Shown: one piece after another, positions 7,678 through 16,929 of the stretch | Numbering within the stretch: the stretch's first letter is position 1 | Layout of the letters: each line of letters opens with the position of its first letter | Source: Chelativorans xinjiangensis | GTDB lineage: Bacteria; Pseudomonadota; Alphaproteobacteria; Rhizobiales; Rhizobiaceae | Direction of reading: 5' to 3' | Length of the DNA: 64,000 bases | NCBI RefSeq assembly: GCF_009812055.1 | Contig: NZ_WQNH01000004.1 | Location: 150,447-214,446, forward strand | Program-made: the position numbers and the translations under genes | Notes under the pieces: generated by a model | What the model saw: only the letters and a program-made list of their open reading frames with translations | What the model was told of the DNA's origin: nothing | The model's database searches: none

Positions 7678-10479
7678 TCAGCTCGCCAGCGCCTCCATAG
7701 GCGGGCAGGCGCACACCAGGTTGCGGTCGCCGGCCACGTTGTCGACACGGCTGACGGGCGGCCAGTATTTGGATGCGGCGTCCATGGAACCCGCCGGGAA
7801 GGCCGCCTCGGCGCGGCTGTAGGGATGCGTCCAGCGATCCGCCATCAATTCGCTTGCCGTGTGCGGGGCGTTGACGAGCGGGTTGTCCTCCTTCGGCCAT
7901 TCGCCCTTTTCCACGCGGGCCGCTTCCCCGGCCATGGCGATCATCGCCTCGCAGAAGCGGTCGAGCTCGCTCTTGGGTTCCGATTCCGTCGGCTCCACCA
8001 TCAGCGTGCCGGCCACCGGCCACGACATGGTGGGCGCATGGAAGCCGTAATCGATGAGGCGCTTGGCGATGTCCTCGACGGTGATGCCGGCGCGCTCCTT
8101 CAGGACGCGCGTATCGAGGATGCATTCATGCGCCACGCGGCCGTTGCGGCCCTTGTAGAGCACGGGATAGTGCGCCTTGAGCCGCTCTGCCACATAGTTG
8201 GCGTTGAGGATGGCGATCTCCGTCGCCCGCTTCAGCCCGTCGGCGCCCATCATGCGGATATACATCCAGGTGATCGGCAGGATCGACGCGCTGCCGAAGG
8301 GCGCGGCCGCCACCGCGTTTCCGGTGCCCAGCGCCGCATGCCCCGGGAGATAGGGCTGCAGATGCGCCTTCACGCCGATGGGGCCGATGCCCGGGCCGCC
8401 GCCGCCATGCGGGATGCAGAAGGTCTTGTGCAGGTTCATGTGGCAGACGTCGGCACCCAGATCCCCCGGCCTTGCAAGGCCCACCAGCGCGTTGAGGTTG
8501 GCCCCGTCGAGATAGACCTGCCCGCCGTGTTCGTGGATCACCGCGCACATGTCGCGCACGCCTTCCTCGAAGACGCCATGGGTGGAGGGGTAGGTGATCA
8601 TCAGCGCGGCCAGCTTTTCGGCATGCACTTCCGCCTTTGCCTTCAGATCCTCCACATCGATATCGCCGTTCTCCGTGCAGCGCACGACGATGACCCGCAT
8701 GCCGGCCATCGAGGCGGAAGCCGGGTTGGTGCCATGAGCGGAGGAGGGGATGAGGCAGACGTCGCGTCCCCCTTCGCCCCGTTCGGCATGGTAGCGGCGG
8801 ATGGCCAGGAGCCCGGCATATTCGCCCTGGCTGCCGGCGTTGGGCTGCAGCGAGACGGCGTCGAAGCCGGTGATCTCGCCCAGCCACCCCTCCAGTTCCT
8901 CGATCATGCGGCGGTAGCCCGCAGTAAAGCTCTCGGGCGCGAAGGGGTGCAGCCCCGCCACCTCCGGCCAGCTCACCGGCATCATCTCGGCGGCCGCGTT
9001 CAGCTTCATGGTGCAGGAGCCGAGCGGGATCATCGCCCGGTCGAGCGCCAGGTCCTTGTCGGCCAGCCGCCGCAGGAAGCGCATCATCTGCGTTTCCGAG
9101 CGGTTCTCGTGGAAAACCGGCTGCGTCAGAAACGTCTTGCCGCGCGGCGCGGCAGGCGCGATGGCCTCCGCCTTATCTGGCACGGACGCGCCGAAGAGCG
9201 CGGCAACCGCCTTGAGATCGGCCTCGGTCGACGTCTCGTCGAAGGTGATGCCCAGCCGGTCCGCGTCGATCACCCGCAGCAGCCGGCCGCCTTTCTCCGC
9301 CTCTGCCGCGATCGCCCCGGCCTTGCCCTTTACGACAACCGTTACCGTGTCAAAAACTCTTTCACCAGAAACAGTTGCGCCAGCTTTCTTAAGCCCCGCA
9401 TGAAGCCGTGAAGCCAGGCCGTGGACATGCCCTGCCACCGCCTTCAGCCCCTCCGGCCCATGCCAGATCGCATAGGCCGCCGCCATATTCGCAAGCAGCG
9501 CCTGCGCGGTGCAGATGTTGGAGGTCGCCTTGTCGCGGCGGATGTGCTGCTCGCGCGTCTGCAAGGCCAGCCGGTAGCCGGGGCGGCCGTGGGCGTCCGT
9601 CGACTGGCCGACCAGCCGCCCCGGCATCAGCCGCGTCAGCCGGTCGGAGACGGCGCAATAGGCCGCGTGCGGCCCGCCGAAACCCATCGGAACGCCGAAG
9701 CGCTGCATGGAGCCGACGGCGATCTCGGCGCCGAGTGCCGCCGGCGTGTCGCTCATGACGAGGCCCAGCGGATCGGCGACGAAGACGACGATGACGTCCT
9801 TCGCCTTGGCCTCGGCGATGATGGCCGAATGATCCTCGTAGACGCCGTAGGTGTCGGCCCACGGCACGATCAGCGCTGAGGTCTCCTCGTCCACCGTGCC
9901 GTTGCCGATCTCAAGGCCGAGCGGCTCGGCGCGGGTTTCCACCACGTCGCGGGTCTGCGGGTTGAGCGCCCCGGCGATCGAGACCTTGTTGCGCTTGCCG
10001 CGGTGGTGGCGCCAGGCGATGCCGACGGCCTCGGCCACGGCGGAAGCCTCGTCGAGCAGCGAAGCCGAGGCGACCGGCAGGCCCGTCAGCTCCGTCACCA
10101 GCGTCTGAAAGTGGAACAGCATCTCCAGCCGCCCCTGGCTGATCTCCGACTGGTAGGGCGTATAGGCGGTATACCAGGCGGGGTTCTCGAACATGTTGCG
10201 CTGGATGACGGGCGGCACGTGGCAGCCGTGATAGCCGGTGCCGATGAAGCTCTTCAGCACCCTGTTCTCGCGCATATGCGCGGAAAGCTCGGCCAGCGCC
10301 TCGGCCTCGCTCGCCGCACCCGGCAGGGCGAGCGGCCGGTCGAGGCGGATCGACTTCGGCACCGCTTGGGCAATCAGTGTCGCCACGGAAGGCACGCCGA
10401 GGGCGGCCAGCATGGTCTTCGTCTCGTCCTCGCGCGGGCCGATGTGGCGGGCAAAGAAAGGTTGTGTCATCTCGGACAT
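7678..10479 (-). CDS. gcvP: Glycine dehydrogenase (decarboxylating), P protein
   Basis: PLP-dependent P protein of the glycine cleavage system. It decarboxylates glycine and passes the aminomethyl group to lipoylated GcvH. At 933 residues it is the single-chain, fused type. The N-terminal half carries FARHIGP and [18 protein letters not shown]; the C-terminal half has [15 protein letters not shown] and [16 protein letters not shown], whose Lys (about residue 685) is the expected PLP-binding residue, followed by [19 protein letters not shown] at 10479 has AGGA six bases upstream. It starts eight bases after gcvH stops and is the last gene of gcvT-gcvH-gcvP. Expression of the operon is expected to respond to glycine through the riboswitch at 12012-12191. 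Confidence 0.97.
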   Translation of the reverse strand: MSEMTQPFFARHIGPREDETKTMLAALGVPSVATLIAQAVPKSIRLDRPLALPGAASEAEALAELSAHMRENRVLKSFIGTGYHGCHVPPVIQRNMFENPAWYTAYTPYQSEISQGRLEMLFHFQTLVTELTGLPVASASLLDEASAVAEAVGIAWRHHRGKRNKVSIAGALNPQTRDVVETRAEPLGLEIGNGTVDEETSALIVPWADTYGVYEDHSAIIAEAKAKDVIVVFVADPLGLVMSDTPAALGAEIAVGSMQRFGVPMGFGGPHAAYCAVSDRLTRLMPGRLVGQSTDAHGRPGYRLALQTREQHIRRDKATSNICTAQALLANMAAAYAIWHGPEGLKAVAGHVHGLASRLHAGLKKAGATVSGERVFDTVTVVVKGKAGAIAAEAEKGGRLLRVIDADRLGITFDETSTEADLKAVAALFGASVPDKAEAIAPAAPRGKTFLTQPVFHENRSETQMMRFLRRLADKDLALDRAMIPLGSCTMKLNAAAEMMPVSWPEVAGLHPFAPESFTAGYRRMIEELEGWLGEITGFDAVSLQPNAGSQGEYAGLLAIRRYHAERGEGGRDVCLIPSSAHGTNPASASMAGMRVIVVRCTENGDIDVEDLKAKAEVHAEKLAALMITYPSTHGVFEEGVRDMCAVIHEHGGQVYLDGANLNALVGLARPGDLGADVCHMNLHKTFCIPHGGGGPGIGPIGVKAHLQPYLPGHAALGTGNAVAAAPFGSASILPITWMYIRMMGADGLKRATEIAILNANYVAERLKAHYPVLYKGRNGRVAHECILDTRVLKERAGITVEDIAKRLIDYGFHAPTMSWPVAGTLMVEPTESEPKSELDRFCEAMIAMAGEAARVEKGEWPKEDNPLVNAPHTASELMADRWTHPYSRAEAAFPAGSMDAASKYWPPVSRVDNVAGDRNLVCACPPMEALAS

Positions 10480-10487
10480 ATATGTTC

Positions 10488-10856
10488 CTAAGCAACGCTT
10501 TTCTTGTAGGCGGCCTCGTCCATCAGGCCGTCGAGCTGGCTTTCGTCGGAAAGCTTCATCTTCCACAGCCAGCCGTCGCCCATGGGTGCGGTGTTGACAA
10601 GGGAGGGATCGCTGGAAAGCGCCTCGTTGACCTCCGCCACCTCGCCGTCGGCGGGCGCGTAGACGTCGGAAGCGGCCTTCACCGATTCGACCACCACCGC
10701 CGTCTCGCCCTTGGCAAGGGCCTTGCCCGTCTCCGGCAGTTCGACGAACACCAGATCGCCAAGCTGCTCCTGCGCATAGTCGGTAATGCCGACCGTGGCC
10801 GTGCCGCCCTCGACGCGGATCCATTCGTGGTCTTCGGTGAAATAGGTCTTGCTCAT
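10488..10856 (-). CDS. gcvH: Glycine cleavage system H protein
   Basis: Lipoyl carrier protein of the glycine cleavage system, shuttling the aminomethyl group among GcvP, GcvT and the L protein. It is 122 residues, the normal length. [26 protein letters not shown] opens the barrel and [17 protein letters not shown] holds the lipoylated lysine, Lys60. The family end [10 protein letters not shown] is intact. ATG at 10856 follows AGGATAACAGGT. It lies five bases after gcvT and eight before gcvP, so the three genes form one tight operon. No separate L-protein (lpd) gene is present here, so the dihydrolipoamide dehydrogenase must come from elsewhere. Confidence 0.97.
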   Translation of the reverse strand: MSKTYFTEDHEWIRVEGGTATVGITDYAQEQLGDLVFVELPETGKALAKGETAVVVESVKAASDVYAPADGEVAEVNEALSSDPSLVNTAPMGDGWLWKMKLSDESQLDGLMDEAAYKKSVA

Positions 10857-10861
10857 ACCTG

Positions 10862-11965
10862 TTATCCTTTGCGGTAGCGATGCGGCGTGAAGGGCAGGGA
10901 ATGGACGTGAACGGGCACGCGGTTTCCGCGCACCTCGGCAAGAAGCGGTGTCCCGGCATCGGTGAGGGCCGTTGTGACGTAGCCCATGGCGACGGGATGG
11001 CCGGCCGAGGGGCCGAAACCGCCGGACGTCACGCGGCCGACGGTTTTCCCTTCCTCGTTCATAAGCCGCACGCCGGAGCGTACGGGTTGGCGGCCCTCGG
11101 GCTTCAGCCCGACGCGCCTTTCCTTCGCACCCTCGGCGATGATGCGGCGCAGGGCGTCGGCGCCGATAAAGCCGCCTTCCTCGCGCAGGCGCTTCGGGAT
11201 CGCCCACAGGATCGCCGCGCTCGCCGGATCCGTCGTCTCGTCGATGTCCTGTCCGTGAAGGCAGAGCCCGGCCTCCAGCCGCAGGCTGTCGCGCGCCGCA
11301 AGGCCGATCCACTGGGCGCGCTCGTCGGCGAGGATCTTTTCGGCAAAGGCTTGCGCCTCCCCGAGCGGCAGCGCGATCTCGAATCCGTCCTCGCCCGTAT
11401 AGCCCGAACGGGTGGCAAACCAGTCCTGGCGCGGCTCTGCGGCGGTCATGAAGGTGAGATCGCTGAGGTCCAGCCCCGCACCGATGAGAACGCCCTCCGC
11501 CTCGGGCCCCTGCAGCGCCAGGAACACGCGCTCGAGCGGCGTCACCGTGACTGCGAAACCATCGGCAACGGAGATGAGACGCGCTTCGTCTTTCGCCGCG
11601 TTGCCAGCGTTCGCCACCACCATGAAGCGCTCGGCGCCGAGGCGGGTGACGATCAGGTCGTCGATGATGCCGGCCCTTTCGTTGAGGAGCACGGTGTATT
11701 TCGACTTGCCCTCGCCAAGCCCCGCCGCATCCAGCGGGCAGGCACGCGACAGGAAGGCGGCCGCCTCAGCGCCCTCGACCGTAAAGAGCTGCATGTGGGA
11801 GATGTCGAACAGCCCCGCCTTCTCCCGCGTGTGAAGATGCTCCTTCATCACGCCCGTGGGATAGGTGAGCGGCATATGCCAGCCGGCAAAGGCGCCGAAG
11901 CGCGCTCCGGCTTCTTCATGCATCGCTTCAAGGGGCAGGTGCTTCTGGGTATCGCCGACGCTCAT
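10862..11965 (-). CDS. gcvT: Glycine cleavage system T protein (aminomethyltransferase)
   Basis: Tetrahydrofolate-dependent aminomethyltransferase that releases ammonia and forms 5,10-methylene-THF from aminomethyl-GcvH. The 367-residue protein shows the GcvT fold: [42 protein letters not shown] with the conserved folate-site Asp, [15 protein letters not shown] and [20 protein letters not shown], then the C-terminal barrel [11 protein letters not shown]. Two ATGs lie in tandem; the second, at 11965, sits four bases after GGAGG and is preferred over the one at 11968, which is only one base from the same site. It is the first gene of gcvTHP, 47 bp downstream of the glycine riboswitch. Confidence 0.96.
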   Translation of the reverse strand: MSVGDTQKHLPLEAMHEEAGARFGAFAGWHMPLTYPTGVMKEHLHTREKAGLFDISHMQLFTVEGAEAAAFLSRACPLDAAGLGEGKSKYTVLLNERAGIIDDLIVTRLGAERFMVVANAGNAAKDEARLISVADGFAVTVTPLERVFLALQGPEAEGVLIGAGLDLSDLTFMTAAEPRQDWFATRSGYTGEDGFEIALPLGEAQAFAEKILADERAQWIGLAARDSLRLEAGLCLHGQDIDETTDPASAAILWAIPKRLREEGGFIGADALRRIIAEGAKERRVGLKPEGRQPVRSGVRLMNEEGKTVGRVTSGGFGPSAGHPVAMGYVTTALTDAGTPLLAEVRGNRVPVHVHSLPFTPHRYRKG

Positions 11966-12011
11966 CATTCCTCCAAAGCTGCACGCATGCCGCTCGCGCG
12001 GCATGTCCGTG

Positions 12012-12191
12012 CCCCTCTGTCGGAAGCCTGAGAGACTCGCGCGGCCGGAACTCTGTCGGCAACGCTTACACCTTCGGCGCGGGGCGCATATGCCCCGACT
12101 TTCCAGAGTGTCTGACCCGTCTACGGTTCTTTATGCCTGAGAGATTTCGGGCGATTTCCCCTTCGGCGGCAGCAACGCGCTGCTCTCTCCC
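12012..12191 (-). promoter_or_regulatory. Tandem glycine riboswitch
   Basis: Two glycine aptamers in series on the minus strand, in the leader of gcvT. Aptamer 1 starts GGGAGAGAGC at 12191 and has GCCGAAGGGG, TCTCTCAGGCA and closing ACACTCTGG. Aptamer 2 repeats GCCGAAGGTGTAAG, TCTCTCAGGCTT and GACAGAGGGGC, ending at 12012. These conserved blocks, in this order and before gcvTHP, are diagnostic for the known cooperative glycine riboswitch, which usually turns gcv expression on. Confidence 0.95.
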
Positions 12192-12228
12192 GCAGACTGG
12201 CAGGGCCATTGGCCCTCGACGACGCTAT

Positions 12229-12257
12229 ACCTAGCGCAAGCGTGGCGCCTTGTCACG
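12229..12257 (-). promoter_or_regulatory. Putative sigma70 promoter for gcvTHP
   Basis: On the minus strand CGTGAC (12252-12257) and CTAGGT (12229-12234) are separated by 17 bases. This resembles the alphaproteobacterial CTTGAC-N17-CTATAT pattern and is placed so that transcription would begin shortly before the riboswitch. The -10 match is only partial. Confidence 0.4.
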
Positions 12258-12324
12258 TGCTGGGATCGGCGGCGTCAGCATAGCTGTGCAGAACAGAACT
12301 CTCTCGCCCGGCTGCGAACAGATT

Positions 12325-12594
12325 CTACCGATAAACATCCCGGCGATGCCCGATCTGCAGGACGAGCACCACGAGCCGATGGTCCTGAATGTCGCAGATG
12401 ATTCGGTGGTCGCCCACCCGGTAGCGCCAGAAACTGCCAAGCTTCGAGCCTTGCAATGCAGTTCCCAATTTCCGTGGATCATCGAGCTGTGCAACGCGCT
12501 CTTCCAAGAAATTCCTTATGCGGTGGCGGGTCTGCGAGTCGAACTTTCTTACGACTTTGCGTACGGCAATATCGTACTCAATCGTCCAGTTCAC
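12325..12594 (-). CDS. RelE/ParE-family toxin
   Basis: An 89-residue toxin of the RelE/ParE superfamily, expected to cleave ribosome-bound mRNA or poison gyrase and to be neutralised by the adjacent antitoxin. Typical features are the N-terminal WTIEYDIAVRKVVRKFDSQTRHRIRNFLEER helical hairpin, LGSFWRYRVGDHRIICDI in the beta sheet with the basic Arg residues, and the C-terminal VLVLQIGHRRDVY. The RYRVGDHRIICDI and GHRRDVY pattern is closer to RelE than ParE. Start is GTG at 12594, overlapping the antitoxin gene by 17 bp, the usual antitoxin-first coupled arrangement. The toxin ends about 70 bp before the gcv promoter on the same strand. Confidence 0.88.
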   Translation of the reverse strand: MNWTIEYDIAVRKVVRKFDSQTRHRIRNFLEERVAQLDDPRKLGTALQGSKLGSFWRYRVGDHRIICDIQDHRLVVLVLQIGHRRDVYR

Positions 12595-12805
12595 GCCAGA
12601 ACTCTTCTGCGCTTGCGATCCTGGACTCTCCCCGTCTCAGGCGCTCCAGCGCCTGCTCGGCCAGATAGATATCTTCCATATCCTCTATATGCTGCTCGAT
12701 GGCCTCGCGTATGTAGTAGGCCGCCGTGCGGCCCGTTCTTTCCGAAAGCGCCCGCAACCGTTCATAGGTTTCGTCGGGAAGCCTGACCGCTGTCTGCTTG
12801 CTCAT
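12578..12805 (-). CDS. RelB-like ribbon-helix-helix antitoxin
   Basis: A 75-residue antitoxin with an N-terminal ribbon-helix-helix DNA-binding domain (QTAVRLPDETYERLRALSERTGRTAAYYIREAIEQHI) and an acidic C-terminal tail (MEDIYLAEQALERLRRGE, EEFWRELDD) of the kind that wraps the toxin. Such proteins bind their own operator and repress the operon together with the toxin. The gene starts with ATG at 12805 and precedes the RelE-type toxin with a 17-bp overlap. The operator should lie within 12806-12898, between this gene and the XRE regulator gene that ends at 12899. The call is secure as an RHH antitoxin; the precise family (RelB, DinJ or TraY-like) is uncertain. Confidence 0.85.
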   Translation of the reverse strand: MSKQTAVRLPDETYERLRALSERTGRTAAYYIREAIEQHIEDMEDIYLAEQALERLRRGESRIASAEEFWRELDD

Positions 12806-12898
12806 CGTCGCCGCCTTGGCTGGGGATGCGTGTATCCCATATAAGTGTTTTCGGCCCCGGAATCCAATGCATTCAGCGGTTTCCGGCGAAACACCCTG

Positions 12899-13294
12899 TC
12901 ATTTCTCGGCCGCTGGGCCGGACAAAGCCCGCGTCAGGTCTTCCTCGATCTGCGTGATGACGCGGGCCGATTCGGTATGCAGGCGGCGCAGGCGCTTGAG
13001 ATTCGCGGCAACCGCCTGCACCAGCTCCGAGCGGCTCTCGTCCGCTGGCGAGGTGCCGACGCCGTGCAGGAGCCAGGACAGGCTGACATTGAGGACGCCC
13101 GCCAGCATGGCCAGCCGGTTGGCGCGCGGTTGCGAACGGTCGGTCTCCCACGCCTGGATGGTCGACGTCTTCACGCCGAGGCGGCGGGCGAGTTCGGCCA
13201 CCGTGAGGCCGGCGGCATCGCGAGCGCGCGACAGGCGCCCGCCCATCGTGTCGAGGTCGCGGGCCTCGGAATAGATATGTGCGGTGTCGGACAC
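12899..13294 (-). CDS. XRE-family transcriptional regulator
   Basis: A 131-residue DNA-binding protein with a single Cro/C1-type helix-turn-helix: GRLSRARDAAGLTVAELARRLGVKTSTIQAWE, followed by SQPRANRLAMLAGVLNVSLSWLLHG, the standard XRE pattern. The C-terminal third is a basic, probably coiled helix (AVAANLKRLRRLHTESARVITQIEEDL). GTG at 13294 is chosen because AGGAGG lies nine bases upstream; an in-frame upstream start would add 35 residues of non-family sequence. It is transcribed alone, just upstream of the toxin-antitoxin pair on the same strand, and could regulate neighbours, but nothing shows its target. Confidence 0.82.
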   Translation of the reverse strand: MSDTAHIYSEARDLDTMGGRLSRARDAAGLTVAELARRLGVKTSTIQAWETDRSQPRANRLAMLAGVLNVSLSWLLHGVGTSPADESRSELVQAVAANLKRLRRLHTESARVITQIEEDLTRALSGPAAEK

Positions 13295-13485
13295 CGGGGC
13301 GTTCCTCCTTGTGTGAACTGGATCACGCCGCAGGGGATGCGGGCGAGGGAGGCTTAAAGCATGAAGGAGGCAGCCGGCGATAACAACCGGGCACGGCAAA
13401 TTCTTCCATGAGCATAAAAAGGCATTTTATATCAATATCCTGCGCCTGAATCCTGAAGTCCAGCGCGCGATAAGCGCGCCGGCGC

Positions 13486-13935
13486 CTAACGATTCAGCGC
13501 CCGCCGCACGGCCATATCCAGCGCCTGCAGGAAGGCCGAGCGGTCCCTTGCCGTGAAACCGGCGTTATAGCCTTTGATCTCGCCTGCCTCGCGCAGATCC
13601 TGCTTCAGGTTGCGCATGGCCACGTCCATGCCGATGGTCTGCCGCGTGAAGGCGCGGCCCGTCGGTCCGAGCACCTGCAGGCCCCTCTCCACCAGCCGGG
13701 CGGCCAGCGGCACGTCGGCGGTGATCCCGATATCGCCGGCGGCGGCATTCTCGGCGATCCAGTCGTCCGCCGCGTCGGCCTTGCCCGGCACCACCACGTG
13801 GCGGATCATCGGGTCGCGCGAGGGGCGCAGGCCGCCATTGGAGACGAAGACCACGGCAACGCCGTGCCGCTCCGCCACACGCGTCACCTCCGCCTTCACC
13901 GGGCAGGCATCGGCATCGACATAGATCGCGGGCAA
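13486..13935 (-). CDS. YaiI/YqxD family (DUF188) protein
   Basis: A 149-residue protein of the UPF0178/DUF188 family, related to PIN-like nuclease folds but of unknown function. Family blocks are IYVDADACPVKAEVTRVAERHG, VVFVSNGG, VVPGKADAADDWIAENAAAGDIGITADVPLAARLVERG and RAFTRQTIGMDVAMRNL. The conserved Asp residues (DADACP, DAADDWI, DIGITADVPLA) match a metal-binding nuclease-like site. Start is TTG at 13935, with GAGG eight bases upstream; no in-frame ATG lies near. It is divergent from the carboxylase gene at 14096. The 190-bp gap between this gene and the XRE gene is empty of recognisable features. Confidence 0.85.
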   Translation of the reverse strand: MPAIYVDADACPVKAEVTRVAERHGVAVVFVSNGGLRPSRDPMIRHVVVPGKADAADDWIAENAAAGDIGITADVPLAARLVERGLQVLGPTGRAFTRQTIGMDVAMRNLKQDLREAGEIKGYNAGFTARDRSAFLQALDMAVRRALNR

Positions 13936-14095
13936 TCGTTCAACCTCAAAAGAGCATCACGCTTGGCCGAACGTTTTTCAGGAATCGCACAGCCATGCAA
14001 GTCTGCCCATACGGCCCACAGGCTTCGGCGAACCATGCCTTGAGCCCTCCCGCACAACCTCATACAAGGAAAAGATTGCCGGGGGAAACGTCCGC

Positions 14096-16111
14096 ATGTT
14101 CAAGAAGATACTGATCGCCAACCGGGGGGAGATCGCCTGCCGCGTCATGAGGACGGCGCAAAGGATGGGCATCGCCACCGTCGCCGTCTATTCGGAAGCA
14201 GATGCCGACGCGGTGCATGTGGAGATGGCGGACGAGGCGGTGGCCATCGGCCCGGCGGCGGCCAGCCAAAGCTATCTCTCCACCGAGCGCATTCTCGCCG
14301 CCTGCCGTGAGACGGGGGCCGAAGCCGTGCATCCGGGCTACGGCTTCCTGTCGGAGAACGCCGATTTCTGCGAGACGCTGGAGGCGGCGGGGTTCGTCTT
14401 CATCGGCCCGAAGCCCAAGGCGATCCGCGCCATGGGCGACAAGATCACGTCCAAGAAAATAGCCGCGGAGGCCGGCGTCTCCACCGTCCCCGGCTTCATG
14501 GGGCTGATCGAGGACGCCGACCACGCGGCGAAGATCGCCGCCGGTATCGGCTACCCGGTAATGCTCAAGGCGTCTGCCGGCGGCGGCGGCAAGGGCATGC
14601 GCGTCGCCTTTAACGAGCAGGAAGCGCGCGACGGCTTCGCGCGCGCCAAGTCGGAAGCCGCAAGCTCCTTCGGCGACGACCGCATCTTCATCGAAAAATT
14701 CATCGAGGAGCCGCGCCACATCGAGATCCAGGTCCTGGGCGATGCGTTCGGCCACTCAATCCATCTCGGCGAGCGCGAGTGCTCCATCCAGCGGCGCAAC
14801 CAGAAGATCATCGAGGAGGCGCCGTCGCCCTTTCTCGACGAGGCGACGCGCCAGGCGATGGGCGCCGAGGCCGTGGCGCTGGCCAAGGCCGTCGACTACC
14901 AGGGCGCCGGCACCGTGGAATTCATCGTCGACAAGGACCGCAACTTCTACTTCCTGGAGATGAACACGCGCCTTCAGGTCGAGCATCCGGTGACCGAGCT
15001 CGTCACCGGCATCGATCTCGTGGAGGAGATGATCCGCATCGCCGCCGGCGAAAAGCTGCGCATCGCGCAAGGCGAGGTGAAGCTCACCGGCTGGGCCGTC
15101 GAAAGCCGGCTCTACGCGGAAGACCCGGTGCGCAATTTCCTGCCCTCCATCGGCCGTCTCGCGCGCTACCGCCCGCCCGAGGAGCAGCGGCGGGGCGATA
15201 TCGTCGTGCGCAACGACACGGGCGTCGCCGAAGGCCTGGAAATCTCCATGTTCTACGACCCGATGATCGCCAAGCTCGTCACATGGGCGCCGGACCGATT
15301 GGCCGCGATCGATGCCATGTCCGACGCGCTCGACCGCTTCGTGATCGACGGCATCGAGCACAACATCCCTTTTCTGGCCGCCATCATGCGCCATCCGCGC
15401 TGGCGCGAGGGGCGGCTTTCCACCGGCTTCATCGCCGAGGAATATCCGCAAGGCTTCGCGCCGCCCCCGCCGTCGGAGGACGAGCGCGCGGTCCTGTGCG
15501 CCGTGGCATTGGCGGTCGAGCTCCTGCGCCGCGACCGGCTCGACCGGCTGCCCGGCCGCCTCCGCCCCCATTCCGGCAAGATCGCGCGCCAGTGGATGGT
15601 GCGGCTTGGCGAAGACGACTATGTGCCCGTTGCCATCGCGGAAGGCGCCATCGCCGTCCCGACGGAGCTGAAGGTGAGTATCGGGGAGGGGGCAATCCTC
15701 GATGTCCTCTCCTCCTGGCGGCCCGGCGAGCCCATCTGGCGCGGCAGCATCAGTGGGCGCGAGGTCGCCGTCCAGGTGCGTCCCGTGCTGGGCGGCGTCC
15801 GGCTTTCCTGGCAGGGCGTGGCGGCGACCGCGCATGTCATGCCGCCGCGCATTGCCGAGCTCGACCGTCTGATGCCCGTGCGCAAGGCGCCCGACACCTC
15901 GAAAATGCTTCTTTGCCCGATGCCCGGCCTCGTCGTCTCCATCGCCGTGAGCGAGGGCCAGGAGGTGAAGGCGGGGGAGATCCTGGCCGTCGTCGAGGCG
16001 ATGAAGATGGAAAACGTGCTGCGCGCCGAGCGCGACTGCACCGTCGCCTCGGTCAACGCCGCGCCCGGCGACAGCCTCGCCGTCGATGCCGTCATCATGG
16101 AGTTTGCCTGA
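14096..16111 (+). CDS. pccA: Acetyl/propionyl-CoA carboxylase alpha subunit (biotin carboxylase plus BCCP)
   Basis: A 671-residue biotin-dependent acyl-CoA carboxylase alpha chain. Residues 1-450 are biotin carboxylase: KKILIANRGEIACR, the ATP-grasp GGGGKGMR loop, IEKFIEEPRHIEIQVLGD, GERECSIQRRNQKIIEEAPSP and EMNTRLQVEHPVTE. A central BT-type domain follows, and the last 75 residues are a biotinyl domain with VVEAMKMENVL, where Lys637 is biotinylated. The length and BT domain fit propionyl-CoA carboxylase rather than AccC alone; methylcrotonyl-CoA carboxylase is the main alternative. No beta subunit gene is adjacent. The HAD gene begins one base after its stop, so the two are cotranscribed. 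Confidence 0.88.
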   Translation: MFKKILIANRGEIACRVMRTAQRMGIATVAVYSEADADAVHVEMADEAVAIGPAAASQSYLSTERILAACRETGAEAVHPGYGFLSENADFCETLEAAGFVFIGPKPKAIRAMGDKITSKKIAAEAGVSTVPGFMGLIEDADHAAKIAAGIGYPVMLKASAGGGGKGMRVAFNEQEARDGFARAKSEAASSFGDDRIFIEKFIEEPRHIEIQVLGDAFGHSIHLGERECSIQRRNQKIIEEAPSPFLDEATRQAMGAEAVALAKAVDYQGAGTVEFIVDKDRNFYFLEMNTRLQVEHPVTELVTGIDLVEEMIRIAAGEKLRIAQGEVKLTGWAVESRLYAEDPVRNFLPSIGRLARYRPPEEQRRGDIVVRNDTGVAEGLEISMFYDPMIAKLVTWAPDRLAAIDAMSDALDRFVIDGIEHNIPFLAAIMRHPRWREGRLSTGFIAEEYPQGFAPPPPSEDERAVLCAVALAVELLRRDRLDRLPGRLRPHSGKIARQWMVRLGEDDYVPVAIAEGAIAVPTELKVSIGEGAILDVLSSWRPGEPIWRGSISGREVAVQVRPVLGGVRLSWQGVAATAHVMPPRIAELDRLMPVRKAPDTSKMLLCPMPGLVVSIAVSEGQEVKAGEILAVVEAMKMENVLRAERDCTVASVNAAPGDSLAVDAVIMEFA

Positions 16112-16112
16112 C

Positions 16113-16796
16113 ATGCAATCCCGACAAGAACGCCCGGCGGTCCTGTTCGACCTCGACGGGACGCTGACGGACCCGTTTGTCGGCATCACCGGCTCTCTGC
16201 GCCACGTGATGGAGAAGATGGGCCGCACCGCCCCCGCCGCCGAGGATCTGCGCGCCTGCATCGGCCCGCCCATCCAGGACACCTTCGCAAGGCTCCTTGA
16301 GACCGCCGACGAGGCCCTTGTGTGGGCGGCCGTCGGCCACTACCGGCAGCGCTACGGCGAAGTCGGCAAGTTCGAGAACAAGGTCATCCCCGGTATTCCC
16401 GAGGCGCTGGCGCGCTGCGTGGACGCCGGCTTCTTCCTATCCGTGGCCACCTCCAAGGTGGAAACCTACACCGGCGACATCCTCGACCACTTCGATCTTG
16501 CCCGCTTCTTCGACGCCGTGCACGGCTCCGCCCTCGACGGCACCAACGCCGAAAAGGCCGACCTGATCCGCCACATCCTCGATGTCGAGCCGGTGGACCC
16601 CACCCGCACCGTCATGATCGGCGACCGCTCCCACGACATCGTCGGCGCAAAGGCCAACGCCCTCCCGGCGATCGGCGTCCTGTGGGGCTTCGGCGAACGC
16701 GCCGAGCTGACCGACGCCGGCGCCGCCGAGATCGTCACGCACCCGCACGAGCTGTCGGGCGCAATCGGCAACCTGCTTACGCCGCTGCCGGCATAG
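16113..16796 (+). CDS. HAD-family phosphatase (phosphoglycolate phosphatase-like)
   Basis: A 227-residue haloacid dehalogenase-type hydrolase. Motif I VLFDLDGTLTDP carries the nucleophile and acid Asp, motif II is VATSK, motif III falls in NAEKADLIRHIL, and motif IV is VMIGDRSHDIVGAKANALPAIGVLWG. The helical cap between motifs I and II and the GFG near the C-terminus resemble Gph-type phosphoglycolate phosphatases, but the substrate is not fixed by sequence. ATG at 16113 follows the pccA stop by one base, so translation is probably coupled; the in-frame extension to 16086 lies within pccA. A reverse half-copy of repeat family 1 begins about 40 bp after its stop. Confidence 0.85.
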   Translation: MQSRQERPAVLFDLDGTLTDPFVGITGSLRHVMEKMGRTAPAAEDLRACIGPPIQDTFARLLETADEALVWAAVGHYRQRYGEVGKFENKVIPGIPEALARCVDAGFFLSVATSKVETYTGDILDHFDLARFFDAVHGSALDGTNAEKADLIRHILDVEPVDPTRTVMIGDRSHDIVGAKANALPAIGVLWGFGERAELTDAGAAEIVTHPHELSGAIGNLLTPLPA

Positions 16797-16837
16797 AACC
16801 GAGGCGCAAGCCGCAGCCGTTGGGCATGCGCGATTGC

Positions 16838-16891
16838 GTTCCGGAATGGGTCCCGGACAGCCTCCGCTCCGCTCCGGCTTCCGGGATGATG
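16838..16891 (-). repeat. Half element of repeat family 1 (copy B, reverse)
   Basis: On the minus strand this reads CATCATCCCGGAAGCCGG onward to CCATTCCGGAACG and matches the left half of the full elements at 31-172 and 59995-60112. Its tip (CCGGGATGATG on the plus strand) points at the GIY-YIG gene starting at 16930. Confidence 0.8.
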
Positions 16892-16929
16892 CGGGATTGT
16901 TTTCGCTGCATACTCGCTTCTGGGGGCTG

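Noticed and set aside
10480..10959. N-terminal extension of gcvP
   Set aside because: The frame is open upstream but overlaps gcvH in another frame; the GcvP family start with its ribosome site is at 10479.
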